DNA from: Bacillota bacterium
GTDB taxonomy: Bacteria; Bacillota; Limnochordia; Darwinibacteriales; Darwinibacteriaceae
Reading direction: 5' to 3'
DNA length: 43,622 bases
Assembly (NCBI GenBank): GCA_012521335.1
Contig: JAAYMM010000072.1
Coordinates: 1-43,622 of the forward strand
Shown here: positions 17,477-25,570 of the stretch, in pieces
How positions within the stretch are numbered: position 1 is the first letter of the stretch
Layout: each line of letters opens with the position of its first letter
Notes under the pieces: generated by a model
Seen by the model: only the letters and a program-made list of their open reading frames with translations
Databases searched by the model: none
Told to the model about the DNA's origin: nothing
Position numbers and translations under genes: made by a program

Positions 17477-18258
17477 GGGACAAGACGAGCCGCTTCGGCG
17501 TTTTCTACCTATCCTTGTTCTTTGTTATGCTGTATCTGCCCGTGCTCAGCGTCGTTCTCTACTCCTTCAACGCCAGTTCTTCCACGGCCCAGTGGACCGG
17601 CTGGTCTTTGGAGTGGTACCGCCAGCTCTTTCGGGACAGGACCATCGGGCAGGCCTTCCGCACCAGCATTCAAGTGGCTGTGCTCACAGCGATCCTTTCC
17701 GCGGTTCTGGGCACCTTTACGGCAGTTGTGTCCATGTGGGTATCCGCCCGCATGAAAAAGGCCCTGCAGGGCATCATGATCCTGCCTTTGATCGTGCCTG
17801 AAGTGGCCCTGGGCGTATCGCTGCTCTTCTTTTTCAACGCCCTGCGGCTGCCCTTTGGGATCTTAACTTTAGTGCTGTCCCACTCCCTGTTCTGCGTTCC
17901 GTATGTGTATATCATGGTGCGGCTGCGCCTGGCGGAGATCGATGCATCCATCATCGAATCGGCCCTGGATCTGGGGGCCAGCACCTGGCAGATGGTAAGG
18001 ACCATTATCCTGCCCTTAGTGGCTCCGTCTATAGTTACGGCAGCGCTGCTCTGCCTGGCCATGTCGCTGGATGATGTAATTATCTCCACCTACATGTCGG
18101 GGCCGCGCAGCACAACCCTGCCTGTACACGTCTTTTCCATGATGCGGGTGGGAGTTACCCCCAAAGTTAACGCCCTTTGCACATTGATCTTGGTGGGAAC
18201 GTTCTTCATAATAGGAGTTAGCCAGTTGATTACTAAAAAGAGGAGGTTTGCCAAGTGA
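17473..18258 (+). CDS. potC: Spermidine/putrescine ABC transporter permease PotC
   Basis: Second permease, 261 residues, with six predicted helices and the EAA loop ESALDLGASTWQMVRTIILPLVAPSI. It contains PotC-typical MLYLPVLSVVLYSFNAS and SLDDVIISTYMSGP. It overlaps potB by four bases (ATGA) and potD by four bases (GTGA), indicating translational coupling. Confidence 0.93.
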   Translation: MRDKTSRFGVFYLSLFFVMLYLPVLSVVLYSFNASSSTAQWTGWSLEWYRQLFRDRTIGQAFRTSIQVAVLTAILSAVLGTFTAVVSMWVSARMKKALQGIMILPLIVPEVALGVSLLFFFNALRLPFGILTLVLSHSLFCVPYVYIMVRLRLAEIDASIIESALDLGASTWQMVRTIILPLVAPSIVTAALLCLAMSLDDVIISTYMSGPRSTTLPVHVFSMMRVGVTPKVNALCTLILVGTFFIIGVSQLITKKRRFAK

Positions 18259-19301
18259 AGAGAACAAGCGCTGTGCTGTTCACTGTTGTTGTTCTGGTCC
18301 TTGCGGTTTCTGCCGTGATGTCCGCAGCGGAGATTACCCTCATGACGTGGGGCGGCGACTTCATTCCCCGGGTGATCATCGAGGAGTTTGAACAGGAGAC
18401 GGGCATCAGGGTCAACTACAAAGAAGTGACTTCCAATGAAGACATGCAGTCTCTGCTGGAAGCGAACCCTGATCAATACGATCTGCTGGTCACCACCGAT
18501 TACATGGTGGATATCCTCAGGCAGAACGGCATGCTGGAAGTCCTGGATAAGTCCAAGCTGCCCAACTACGCCAACATCAATCCCCTTTATCTGGGCAAGT
18601 ACTACGATCCCGACAGTGAGTATGCCATCCCCTATGCGGTTTCCATCTCGCTGCTTTTGGTTAATCATGAAGAGGTAGAAAAACTCGGGGCCAAGCCCAT
18701 CACTACCTACAGCGACTTGTGGCAGCCAGAGCTGCGCAATAAAGTGGTTGTGGTAGACTGGTCCGTGGAGATCATGGGCATTGTGCTCAAATCCCTGGGC
18801 TACGATTACAACGAGACTGATCCGGAAAAGGTGGCCCAGGCCAGGGAGAAGCTCTTTGCCCTGAAGCCCAACATTGTCCGCTTTGAAACCAACACACCCG
18901 AAGATTCCCTGATCAATGGAGAAGCCGTGGTTGGTTTCATGTACTCCAACCAGGCGGTAAAGGGCAATGCGGCCGATCCCAGGCTGCAGCCGGTCTTCCC
19001 CACGGAAGGCATGCCTATTTTTATCGACTGCTGGGTCATGTCCAAAGAGGCACCGAACAAAGACGGGGCTTATCAGTTCCTAGACTTCATCATGCGGCCG
19101 GAAATCGCAGCGAGAATTGCCGATATCACCAAATTCACCACGCCCAACAAGGCAGCGGAGCCCTATTTGCCTGACTACTACAGAAACAACCCCATGCTCA
19201 ACCTGCCTGATGAAGTGGCGGCGAACACCAGCTTCTACATTGGTGTAGACAAGGTGCTGGAGGAATACGAACACATCTACGTAGAGTTCAAACTGAGGTA
19301 A
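18255..19301 (+). CDS. potD: Spermidine/putrescine-binding periplasmic protein
   Basis: Substrate-binding protein of 348 residues. The signal peptide (about 1-24, ending VMSAAE) has an AxA-like cleavage site and no lipobox cysteine. The mature part opens with ITLMTWGGDFIPRVIIEEFEQETGI and carries the PotD/PotF pattern of acidic and aromatic residues (YDLLVTTDYMV, YAIPYAVSISLLLVN, GFMYSNQAV, PIFIDCWVMSKEAPN). Firmicute PotD is commonly a lipoprotein, so a freely soluble form fits a periplasm enclosed by an outer membrane. It starts at GTG behind AGAGGAGG. Ligand identity (spermidine, putrescine or another cation) is inferred from the family only. Confidence 0.9.
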   Translation: MKRTSAVLFTVVVLVLAVSAVMSAAEITLMTWGGDFIPRVIIEEFEQETGIRVNYKEVTSNEDMQSLLEANPDQYDLLVTTDYMVDILRQNGMLEVLDKSKLPNYANINPLYLGKYYDPDSEYAIPYAVSISLLLVNHEEVEKLGAKPITTYSDLWQPELRNKVVVVDWSVEIMGIVLKSLGYDYNETDPEKVAQAREKLFALKPNIVRFETNTPEDSLINGEAVVGFMYSNQAVKGNAADPRLQPVFPTEGMPIFIDCWVMSKEAPNKDGAYQFLDFIMRPEIAARIADITKFTTPNKAAEPYLPDYYRNNPMLNLPDEVAANTSFYIGVDKVLEEYEHIYVEFKLR

Positions 19302-19306
19302 CTCAA

Positions 19307-19339
19307 AGAGCCTAGGCCGGTCCTAGGCTCTCTTTTCTT
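19307..19339 (+). terminator. Intrinsic terminator after potD
   Basis: AGAGCCTAGG (19307-19316) and CCTAGGCTCT (19322-19331) form a perfect 10-bp stem with a 5-base loop, followed by CTTTTCTT. The convergent tex gene ends 33 bases further on. Confidence 0.9.
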
Positions 19340-19371
19340 GCAGGGAAAACCAGCTGCGCCTGGCTTTACCC

Positions 19372-21528
19372 CTAATTTTGCGTCTTCATGGTCAGGCTGA
19401 TTCTCTGCAGCTTGGGATCAACCGCAAGCACGCGCACCGTGACTATATCCCCCACCTGAACAACATCGGTGGGGTGGCGGACGTAGGCGTCGCTGAGCTG
19501 CGAGATGTGCACTAGTCCGGCTTTTTTCACGCCGATATCCACAAAGGCCCCAAAATCCACCACGTTCTGCACTGTACCCTGCAGGATCATGCCGGGCTGA
19601 AGGTCTTCGAGGGTGAGAACATCCGCTCTAAACAGAGGCGGGGGCAGCTCGTCCCTGGGGTCGCGCCCTGGCTGGGCCAGGGAGGCGATGATGTCGCGCA
19701 CTGTGGGCACACCTGCTCCCAGGCTTTCCGCAACTTGTTCTGGATTAAGCTCCTGCAGTTCTACCCGCATCCGCTGCAGGGCTGCCCTATCCCGGAGGTC
19801 CTCAGCCCTATAGCCTATCAGAGCTAGAATCTGGCGGGCCAGGGGATAGGATTCGGGATGCACTGCAGTGTTATCTAAGGGTTCGGTTCCTTCCGCAATG
19901 CGCAGAAAACCTGCCGCCTGCTCAAAGGTTTTGGGGCCGATCCCTTTCACTTTCTTCAGCTGGGCACGGGTCTGGAAGATCCCGTTTTCGGCGCGGTAGT
20001 TCACGATTTCCTGGGCGGTCTTGGCCGACAGGCCGGATACGTATTTCAGCAGCGCGCTGGAGGCGCTGTTCAGGTTCACACCAACATGGTTGACACAACT
20101 TTCCACCACCGTGTCCAAGGCGCTGGCCAGCTCCTTTTGGTTCACATCGTGCTGGTATTGGCCCACCCCCAGCGATTTGGGTTCGATTTTCACCAGCTCC
20201 GCCAAAGGGTCCTGTACCCTGCGGGCGATGGACACGGCTCCCCGCATGGATACATCCAGCTCAGGAAACTCTTCCCGGGCCAGCTCTGAGGCGGAGTAGA
20301 CGGAGGCTCCTGCTTCGCTGACCACCAGGTACTGCGCTTGGGGGCAGTGCTGCTGGATGAGCTCGGCCACCAGCTGTTCCGTTTCTCTGCTGGCGGTGCC
20401 GTTGCCGATGGTGATCAGGGTGATCCCGTGCCTCTGAACCAAAGCGGCCAAAACCTTCCGGGCCTCTTCCCACCTGTTCTGGGGTTCGTGGGGATAGATG
20501 GTGGTATACTCTAAGAGCTGGCCAAACTCATCCACGGCCACCACTTTACAGCCGGTGCGGTAGGCCGGGTCGATGCCCAGCACTCTGCGGCCCCGCACAG
20601 GGCTCTGCATAAGCAGGTTGTGCAGGTTTTTGGCGAAAATCTGGATGGCGTGCTGTTCCGCCTTCTCCGTGAGGGCGTTCCTGATCTCCCGCTCCAAGCT
20701 GGGAGCCAAAAGCCGGGCATAGCCATCCTCAATGGCGGCGCGCAGCAAAGGAGCCGCGGGGAAAGCCCCGTTGGTGATGATCTCCTTCATGAGCAGGGCG
20801 TGGATGCGCTCCAGATCCACCTCAATTTTGACCTTCAGGATACCCAACCGCTCTCCTCGGTTGATGGCCAGGATGCGGTGGGGCGGAATTTTGGCCACCT
20901 CTTCGCTGTAGGCAAAGTACATGTGGAACTCATCGGCTTCCGGGCTCTCCTCATCAGCGGCGCGTTCTACCACCAAGACTCCTGTGTCGTGGGTGAACCT
21001 GCGCAGCCGGGCTCGATGCGCAGGATCATCGGCAAACTGCTCAGCGAGGATATCCTGGGCTCCTTGCAGAGCCTCTTCGACGCTGGTTACTTCTTCAGTC
21101 AGAAACTTGACTGCCTCTTGTTTGGGATCCTCTGCCCCCTGGGCCAACAGCAGACGGGCCAGGGGTTCCAGCCCTTTTTCTTTGGCCAGTGAGGCCCGTG
21201 TTTTGCGTTTGGGGCGAAACGGCCGGTACAGGTCTTCTAGTTCCTGCAGGGTGGCTGCTGCCTGGATAGCGGAGGTGATCTCCTGAGTGAGCTGGCCCTG
21301 CGCCTCAATCAGCCGCGCTACCTCTTCCTTGCGGCTGTGTAGATTCCGCAGATACCCCAGCCGTTCTGCGAGCGCCCGGATGACCGTTTCATCCAGTTCA
21401 CCCGTTGCTTCCTTGCGGTAGCGGGCGATAAAGGGGATGGTGTTGCCTTCATCAAGAAGCTGCACCGTGTTCTTAACTTGGGTTGGTCTGAGTTTGAGCT
21501 CGGCCGCGAGCTGTTGTATGATCTCCAT
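19372..21528 (-). CDS. tex: Tex family RNA-binding transcription accessory protein
   Basis: Cytoplasmic nucleic-acid-binding protein of 718 residues that associates with RNA polymerase and RNA in characterised bacteria. Domain order is the full Tex set: N-terminal helical domain (NTIPFIARYRKEATGELDE), a central YqgF/RNase-H-like domain (GIDPAYRTGCKVVAVDEFG), helix-hairpin-helix motifs (KTAQEIVNYRAENGIF, KVKGIGPKTFEQAAGFLRI) and a C-terminal S1 domain (GMILQGTVQNVVDFGAFVDIG). The ATG at 21528 follows GGAAGGAG; an upstream in-frame TTG at 21579 is not needed. The leader can fold over that ribosome site (21539-21571). It is divergent from yigZ. Confidence 0.95.
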   Translation of the reverse strand: MEIIQQLAAELKLRPTQVKNTVQLLDEGNTIPFIARYRKEATGELDETVIRALAERLGYLRNLHSRKEEVARLIEAQGQLTQEITSAIQAAATLQELEDLYRPFRPKRKTRASLAKEKGLEPLARLLLAQGAEDPKQEAVKFLTEEVTSVEEALQGAQDILAEQFADDPAHRARLRRFTHDTGVLVVERAADEESPEADEFHMYFAYSEEVAKIPPHRILAINRGERLGILKVKIEVDLERIHALLMKEIITNGAFPAAPLLRAAIEDGYARLLAPSLEREIRNALTEKAEQHAIQIFAKNLHNLLMQSPVRGRRVLGIDPAYRTGCKVVAVDEFGQLLEYTTIYPHEPQNRWEEARKVLAALVQRHGITLITIGNGTASRETEQLVAELIQQHCPQAQYLVVSEAGASVYSASELAREEFPELDVSMRGAVSIARRVQDPLAELVKIEPKSLGVGQYQHDVNQKELASALDTVVESCVNHVGVNLNSASSALLKYVSGLSAKTAQEIVNYRAENGIFQTRAQLKKVKGIGPKTFEQAAGFLRIAEGTEPLDNTAVHPESYPLARQILALIGYRAEDLRDRAALQRMRVELQELNPEQVAESLGAGVPTVRDIIASLAQPGRDPRDELPPPLFRADVLTLEDLQPGMILQGTVQNVVDFGAFVDIGVKKAGLVHISQLSDAYVRHPTDVVQVGDIVTVRVLAVDPKLQRISLTMKTQN

Positions 21529-21538
21529 GCTGAATCGC

Positions 21539-21571
21539 TCCTTCCAGATTAGAATAGCAGAACTGGAAGGA
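21539..21571 (-). promoter_or_regulatory. Hairpin in the tex leader overlapping its ribosome binding site
   Basis: In the tex mRNA, TCCTTCCAG (plus 21563-21571) can pair perfectly over 9 bp with CTGGAAGGA (plus 21539-21547) around a 15-base loop. The 3' arm contains most of the GGAAGGAG Shine-Dalgarno sequence. It could limit translation or act as a protein or RNA binding site. Inverted repeats also act as DNA operators, so this is a structural observation only. Confidence 0.45.
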
Positions 21572-21611
21572 AGAAGCAAAGCAATGTGGAACCTTTGCTT
21601 GAGGTGGTAAT

Positions 21612-22256
21612 ATGCTGGCAGAATATAGGACGGTGGCGCGGGAGGCAGAGATCACCCTTATTGAGAAGAAGTCCAAGTTCATCGCCCGCATCAGGCCCGT
21701 GGAGAGTCGGGAAGAGGCGGAAGCGTTCATCGAGGAAGTGCGCAAAGAGCACTGGAATGCCACCCACAACGTCCCGGCCTATATCATCGGTATGAATCAG
21801 GAGATACAGAAATATAGTGATGACAATGAGCCCAGCGGCACGGCGGGCCTGCCTGTCCTGGAGGTGCTTAAGGCCCATGATGTGGTCAATGCCGCCATCG
21901 TGGTCACCCGCTACTTCGGCGGAATTCTCCTGGGCCGGGGCGGGCTGGTCAGAGCTTACGGCGGAGCGGCCCGTGAGGCGCTGAAGGCCGCGGGCATTGT
22001 GCGCATGGCCCCTGCCAGGGAAGTAGGTATTACGGTGGATTACGTGCATGCGGGCAGAATCCAAAATGAACTCCTCGCGCAGGGGATTGTCCTCAAAGAT
22101 ACGGAATACTTGGAAAAGGTAACCTTCCACGTGCTGCTCCTGCCCCAGGATCAAGAAAGCTTGCGCCAGAACATCCAGGAACTGACGGCCAACGAGTTCC
22201 TCTGGAGGGAAGGCCAGGAAGTGTACCGGGCGGTGCCCGTGGAAGAAGAAAGGTGA
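21612..22256 (+). CDS. yigZ: YigZ/IMPACT family protein (UPF0029)
   Basis: Small cytoplasmic protein of 214 residues. Residues about 15-125 are the UPF0029/Impact N-terminal domain with KKSKFIARIRPV, HWNATHNVPAYIIG, SDDNEPSGTAGLPVLEVL and VVTRYFGGILLGRGGLVRAYGGA. Residues 135-210 are the smaller C-terminal UPF0029-like domain. Bacterial members are broadly conserved, but their molecular role is not settled; the eukaryotic homologue IMPACT regulates translation through GCN1. GAGGTGG precedes the ATG. It leads a four-gene run on the plus strand. Confidence 0.92.
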   Translation: MLAEYRTVAREAEITLIEKKSKFIARIRPVESREEAEAFIEEVRKEHWNATHNVPAYIIGMNQEIQKYSDDNEPSGTAGLPVLEVLKAHDVVNAAIVVTRYFGGILLGRGGLVRAYGGAAREALKAAGIVRMAPAREVGITVDYVHAGRIQNELLAQGIVLKDTEYLEKVTFHVLLLPQDQESLRQNIQELTANEFLWREGQEVYRAVPVEEER

Positions 22257-22296
22257 GCCCTTTGGGGCCTAAAGCCAGTTGATGGGAGGGAGTAAC

Positions 22297-22857
22297 GTGA
22301 AGAAACTGACCCGCGCCGGGGCTCCTATGCTCTATCCGCTGCCGCCGGTTCTGGTGACCTGCAGGCATGAAGGCCGGGCTAATATCATCACTCTAGCCTG
22401 GGCGGGAGTGGCCTGCTCCGATCCAGCAATAATCAGCTTGGGGATCCGCCCGCAGCGCTATTCCTATGGTATAATCAAAGAATCTGGCGAGTTCGTAGTG
22501 AACATCCCCACAGCTTCCCAGGTGGAGCAGGTAGACTTCTGCGGCAATGCCAGCGGGCGGGAGGTAGACAAGTTCTCCCACTGCGGCTTTACACCGGTGC
22601 CGGGGCAGTCTGTAGATGCGCCCCTCATCGCCGAGTGCCCGGTGAACCTGGAATGCCAAGTTGTCCAGGTTGTGCCCTTGGGCAGCCACGACCTCTTTTT
22701 GGGGAAAGTCCTCGCAGTACACTATGCTGAGGAGTATGTGGCCGCCGGGCGCTTCGATCTGAGCCAAGCCGATGCCCTGGTGTACGGGCTCAATGGCTAC
22801 TATCGCGTAGGGGAAGTACTGGGGCGCCACGGGGAGTGGATGAAAAGAGAGAGGTAG
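22297..22857 (+). CDS. Flavin reductase family protein (FMN-binding split barrel)
   Basis: Protein of 186 residues with the flavin reductase-like split-barrel pattern: PVLVTCRHEGRANIITLAWAG (flavin-phosphate strand-turn), CSDPAIISLGIRPQRYSYGII, EFVVNIPT and a CGNASGREVDKF segment seen in anaerobe members. Relatives reduce flavins with NAD(P)H or act as flavoredoxin-like electron carriers. GTG at 22297 is preferred with GGGAGGGAG five bases upstream; the earlier TTG/ATG at 22279/22282 falls inside that ribosome site. It lies 40 bases after yigZ and 3 bases before the next gene. Electron donor and acceptor are unknown. Confidence 0.87.
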   Translation: MKKLTRAGAPMLYPLPPVLVTCRHEGRANIITLAWAGVACSDPAIISLGIRPQRYSYGIIKESGEFVVNIPTASQVEQVDFCGNASGREVDKFSHCGFTPVPGQSVDAPLIAECPVNLECQVVQVVPLGSHDLFLGKVLAVHYAEEYVAAGRFDLSQADALVYGLNGYYRVGEVLGRHGEWMKRER

Positions 22858-22860
22858 AAC

Positions 22861-23616
22861 ATGGAAAAGAAACGCAAGCTAGTCGGGTTGGGCATTGTTT
22901 TGGTCTGTGTGTTTGCTTTGACAGCTGCGGTGTGGGCGGCCTTTCCCCAGCCCCAGGGCTTTGTCAACGACTTTGCCAATGTGCTGGACCGCCGCAGCCA
23001 ATCGGAACTGCAGGTCTTAGCGGAACAGCTCCGCAAAGATCAGGGGATCGAACTGGCTGTGGTGACCGTCGCCACCACTGACCCCCTGGATCCCAAGGAG
23101 TACACCACGGCCTTGTTCAACGAGTGGGGCATCGGAGGCCCTGAAGACAGCGGTCTGCTTATGCTCTTGGCCGTTGCTGAACGGGCCATCGAAGTGGAGC
23201 CCGGGTACGGGCTGGAAGGGGTTCTGCCCGATGGCCTAATTGGGGCGGTAATCGATCAGGAGGGCATGCCCCATTTCACCAAAGGGGACTATGGGGCAGG
23301 GCTAACCGCTATGGCCAAGGCCTATGCGGCCATCTTAGCCGGTGAGGAGTTCGCAATTGCTGGAGAGAGGAAAGTAGATACTGGCTGGTTGTTCTCCTTC
23401 TTCATTTTTGTGCTCATCGTGCTGCTGCTGCGCCGCAACCGCTTCTACCCGCCCAGGGGAGGCGGCGTTGGCGGCGGAGGCTCGGGCCGGCGAACCGTAT
23501 TTGTCCCGGGGCCCACATTTGGCGGGCCGCGCATGCCCACAGGCAGGGGGTCCGGAGGCTTCGGAGGGTTTGGCGGCGGCCGCAGCGGCGGAGGCGGCGC
23601 AGGAAGGAGATTCTAA
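22861..23616 (+). CDS. TPM-domain membrane protein with glycine-rich tail
   Basis: Protein of 251 residues. A signal or anchor helix (about 8-28) precedes an extracytoplasmic TPM_phosphatase (Psb32/YgcG) domain, about residues 35-160, with GFVNDFANVLD, GIELAVVTV, GPEDSGLLMLLAVAERAIEVEPG and YGLEGVLPDG. A second membrane helix (about 176-192) follows. The tail of about 55 residues is almost wholly glycine, arginine, serine and phenylalanine repeats. The TPM-then-LemA order is a recurrent bacterial pairing, so the two products may act together in the envelope, but the biochemical role is not established. The gene begins 3 bases after the flavin reductase stop. Confidence 0.9.
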   Translation: MEKKRKLVGLGIVLVCVFALTAAVWAAFPQPQGFVNDFANVLDRRSQSELQVLAEQLRKDQGIELAVVTVATTDPLDPKEYTTALFNEWGIGGPEDSGLLMLLAVAERAIEVEPGYGLEGVLPDGLIGAVIDQEGMPHFTKGDYGAGLTAMAKAYAAILAGEEFAIAGERKVDTGWLFSFFIFVLIVLLLRRNRFYPPRGGGVGGGGSGRRTVFVPGPTFGGPRMPTGRGSGGFGGFGGGRSGGGGAGRRF

Positions 23617-23639
23617 GGAAGGAAAAGGAGAGTGAGAGG

Positions 23640-24203
23640 ATGAAAAAAGGGACTATAATCCTCATTATCATCGCAGCGATCATCGTGTTACTAGGCGCCA
23701 GAGTGATTTCCGGCTACAACCAACTGGTTGAGCTGGAGCAGAACGTAGAGGGCCGTTGGGCACAGGTGGAGAACCAGCTGCAGCGGCGTGCTGATTTGAT
23801 TCCCAACTTGGTGGAGACGGTTAGGGGCTATGCCAGCCATGAACAGCAGGTCTTCTCCGACGTAGCCGAAGCACGTTCCCGCTTACTGGCAGCCAGGACT
23901 CCCGAGGAGCAAATGGAAGCCAACGCTGGGCTGGACTCCGCGCTGGGCAGGCTCTTGGCCATCAGCGAAGCATATCCGCAGCTCAAGGCCGATACCAGCT
24001 TTATCCGCCTCCAGGATGAACTGGCCGGCACAGAAAACCGCATCGCCACTGAGCGCATGCGCTTCAATGAGTCGGTGCAGACCTGGAACACGACTATCCG
24101 GAAATTCCCCATGAACCTTCTTGCCAGCATGCTGGGTAAAGAGCCCAAGCGCTTCTTCGAGGCGGCGCCCAGCGCACAAGAGGTTCCCCAGGTACGGTTC
24201 TGA
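23640..24203 (+). CDS. lemA: LemA family protein
   Basis: Envelope protein of 187 residues: N-terminal membrane helix (4-22, GTIILIIIAAIIVLLGARV) then a four-helix body. Family motifs are GYNQLVELEQNVEGRWAQVENQLQRRADLIPNLVETVRGYA (residues about 25-65), YPQLKADTSFIRLQDELAGTENRIA and the end motif FNESVQTWNTTIRKFPMNLLASMLG. The role of LemA is poorly defined; a membrane-anchored scaffold or partner of the TPM protein is the usual suggestion. AAAAGGAGAG precedes the ATG. It ends at a bidirectional terminator. Confidence 0.93.
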   Translation: MKKGTIILIIIAAIIVLLGARVISGYNQLVELEQNVEGRWAQVENQLQRRADLIPNLVETVRGYASHEQQVFSDVAEARSRLLAARTPEEQMEANAGLDSALGRLLAISEAYPQLKADTSFIRLQDELAGTENRIATERMRFNESVQTWNTTIRKFPMNLLASMLGKEPKRFFEAAPSAQEVPQVRF

Positions 24204-24208
24204 AGCAA

Positions 24209-24239
24209 AGGCACTCTCTGCGGAGAGTGCCTCTTGTTT
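24209..24239. terminator. Bidirectional terminator between lemA and the RING/SBP gene
   Basis: AGGCACTCTC (24209-24218) and GAGAGTGCCT (24223-24232) form a perfect 10-bp stem with a TGCG loop, followed by CTTGTTT on the plus strand. Read on the minus strand it is followed by TTGCTT. The hairpin lies directly beyond both convergent stop codons. Confidence 0.8.
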
Positions 24240-25005
24240 ACATGCCGAACATGGGCAGCGGGAAGGTTCCCCGCTCGCGCAGGTTTTCTAGATCCACAGG
24301 AGGGATGCCGCTGCGGAAATAGTGCAGTACCTCCTGGGCTTCCGTTGGATGGGCGGTACTGCCCCACACCACAAGCTGAGACAGCTGGGCCGGATGCTGC
24401 AGCCCGTAGATGGGCTGGCCCTCCTCATCGTAGTCCAGGGCCAAGAGAGCCCCCTGTTCCACGAAATAGGGGAAGCGGTTCTCAGGCAGGGCGATTACAT
24501 CGGGGGCTTCACCCGCAGCAACCATAACCAGCAGTTTGGGATCTAGGGTGCCCGTAGGCAGGAGCTGGAGGTCAATGTAGATCTCCTCATGGGATGTGTT
24601 CCAAGACTCTGCCAGCTGCTCCATGATCTCGCCTAAGTCGTAGGATGCTTCAGCAAGGAACACAACTTTAACACGGCCCATGGCCGGATCCGGCGGCTGA
24701 GGCCGGAAGATCATGTACAGAATAAGGGCAGCCACCACCAGCACGGCCCCAGCGATAACTTTCTTGGATACAGGGGGCGGTGGGCCGTCTCCTTTGGGCT
24801 TTTCCCCGAGGATAGCCTGGGCGAGTTGGGGGCAGCCGGCTTTGCCGCAGCCTCCTTTGCTCTTCCAGCATTCCACATGCTGCACACTGCGGCAGCGGGG
24901 GCAGACGACCACTTCATCTTGGGCCGTGATGGCCTTCTGGCAGAGGACGCAGGGCTGCCCAACGTGGGCTTCTCCCGAGGTGATTTTTTCCGCTTTTCCA
25001 GCCAT
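24238..25005 (-). CDS. RING-like zinc-finger / transmembrane / one-lobe solute-binding chimera
   Basis: Protein of 255 residues with three parts. Residues 19-58 hold C19, C22, C35, C38, H43, C46, C53 and C58, a cross-brace spacing like the prokaryotic RING-finger family, so two zinc ions are likely. Residues 82-100 are a membrane helix (KKVIAGAVLVVAALILYMIF). Residues 111-255 resemble the first lobe of family-1 extracellular solute-binding proteins (ESWNTSHEEIYIDLQLLPTG, then AAGEAPDVIALPENRFPYFVEQGALLALD and a short HPTEAQEVLHYF). The second lobe is largely missing. The likely topology is zinc domain in, binding lobe out. The ATG at 25005 follows GGGGAGAG. It has no transporter neighbour. 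Function unknown; a membrane sensor is a guess. Confidence 0.7.
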   Translation of the reverse strand: MAGKAEKITSGEAHVGQPCVLCQKAITAQDEVVVCPRCRSVQHVECWKSKGGCGKAGCPQLAQAILGEKPKGDGPPPPVSKKVIAGAVLVVAALILYMIFRPQPPDPAMGRVKVVFLAEASYDLGEIMEQLAESWNTSHEEIYIDLQLLPTGTLDPKLLVMVAAGEAPDVIALPENRFPYFVEQGALLALDYDEEGQPIYGLQHPAQLSQLVVWGSTAHPTEAQEVLHYFRSGIPPVDLENLRERGTFPLPMFGM

Positions 25006-25108
25006 AGATTCTCTCCCCAAAATCCAAAAGATCGTATAGTATGGTATCATTATTATTGTAACACTTTGTCCCAGCGGTGCCAATTCACGGAGCTGGGCAA
25101 AAGGAGTG

Positions 25109-25555
25109 ATGACTCTGAGGCCGCAGGTGGAAATCTACACTGACGGTGCGTGCAGCGGCAATCCAGGGCCGGGGGGCTGGGCAGCCATTCTCAAGTCCGG
25201 CCAGCACGAAAAGGAGATCTCCGGCTTTGAGCCTGACACGACCAATCAGCGGATGGAGCTCACCGCGGCCATCAAGGGTTTGGAGGCTCTGAAAAAACCC
25301 TGTAGGGTCAGGCTTTACTCCGACAGCGCCTATCTGATCAACGCCTTTAAGCAGGGCTGGCTGGAGAACTGGCGCCGCAACGGGTGGCTTACCGCGCAGA
25401 AAAAGCCGGTGAGCAACGCAGACCTCTGGCAGCGGCTGGCTGCCCTGGCTGAGATCCACCAGGTGGAGTGGATCAAGGTGCAAGGGCACAGCGACAATGA
25501 GTATAATAACCGGTGTGATGCGCTCGCCCGGGCTGCCATTGCGTCGAAGCGTTAG
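25109..25555 (+). CDS. rnhA: Ribonuclease HI
   Basis: Cytoplasmic endonuclease that cuts RNA in RNA-DNA hybrids. The 148-residue product carries the four metal-binding acids in place: D12 (IYTDGACSGNPGPGG), the Glu in QRMELTAAIKGLEAL, the Asp in RLYSDSAYLINAF and the Asp in NNRCDALAR. The catalytic-loop histidine is in VQGHSDNEYNN. It includes the basic handle region (WRRNGWLTAQKKPVSN) found in type 1 enzymes. The start is uncertain: AAAAGGAG abuts both GTG 25106 and ATG 25109, leaving short spacing. A very short gap separates it from the next gene. Confidence 0.95.
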   Translation: MTLRPQVEIYTDGACSGNPGPGGWAAILKSGQHEKEISGFEPDTTNQRMELTAAIKGLEALKKPCRVRLYSDSAYLINAFKQGWLENWRRNGWLTAQKKPVSNADLWQRLAALAEIHQVEWIKVQGHSDNEYNNRCDALARAAIASKR

Positions 25556-25570
25556 GGGGTGCAGCAACCA

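Noticed and set aside
23440-23610. Repetitive glycine-coding tract that could look like a DNA repeat
   Set aside because: It is the Gly/Arg/Ser/Phe tail of the TPM protein, a common feature of that family, not an independent repeat element.
25006-25105. AT-rich divergent gap with possible promoters (for example TTACAA-17-TATACG on the minus strand)
   Set aside because: Probably holds promoters for the RING/SBP gene and rnhA, but matches to consensus are too weak to place them.
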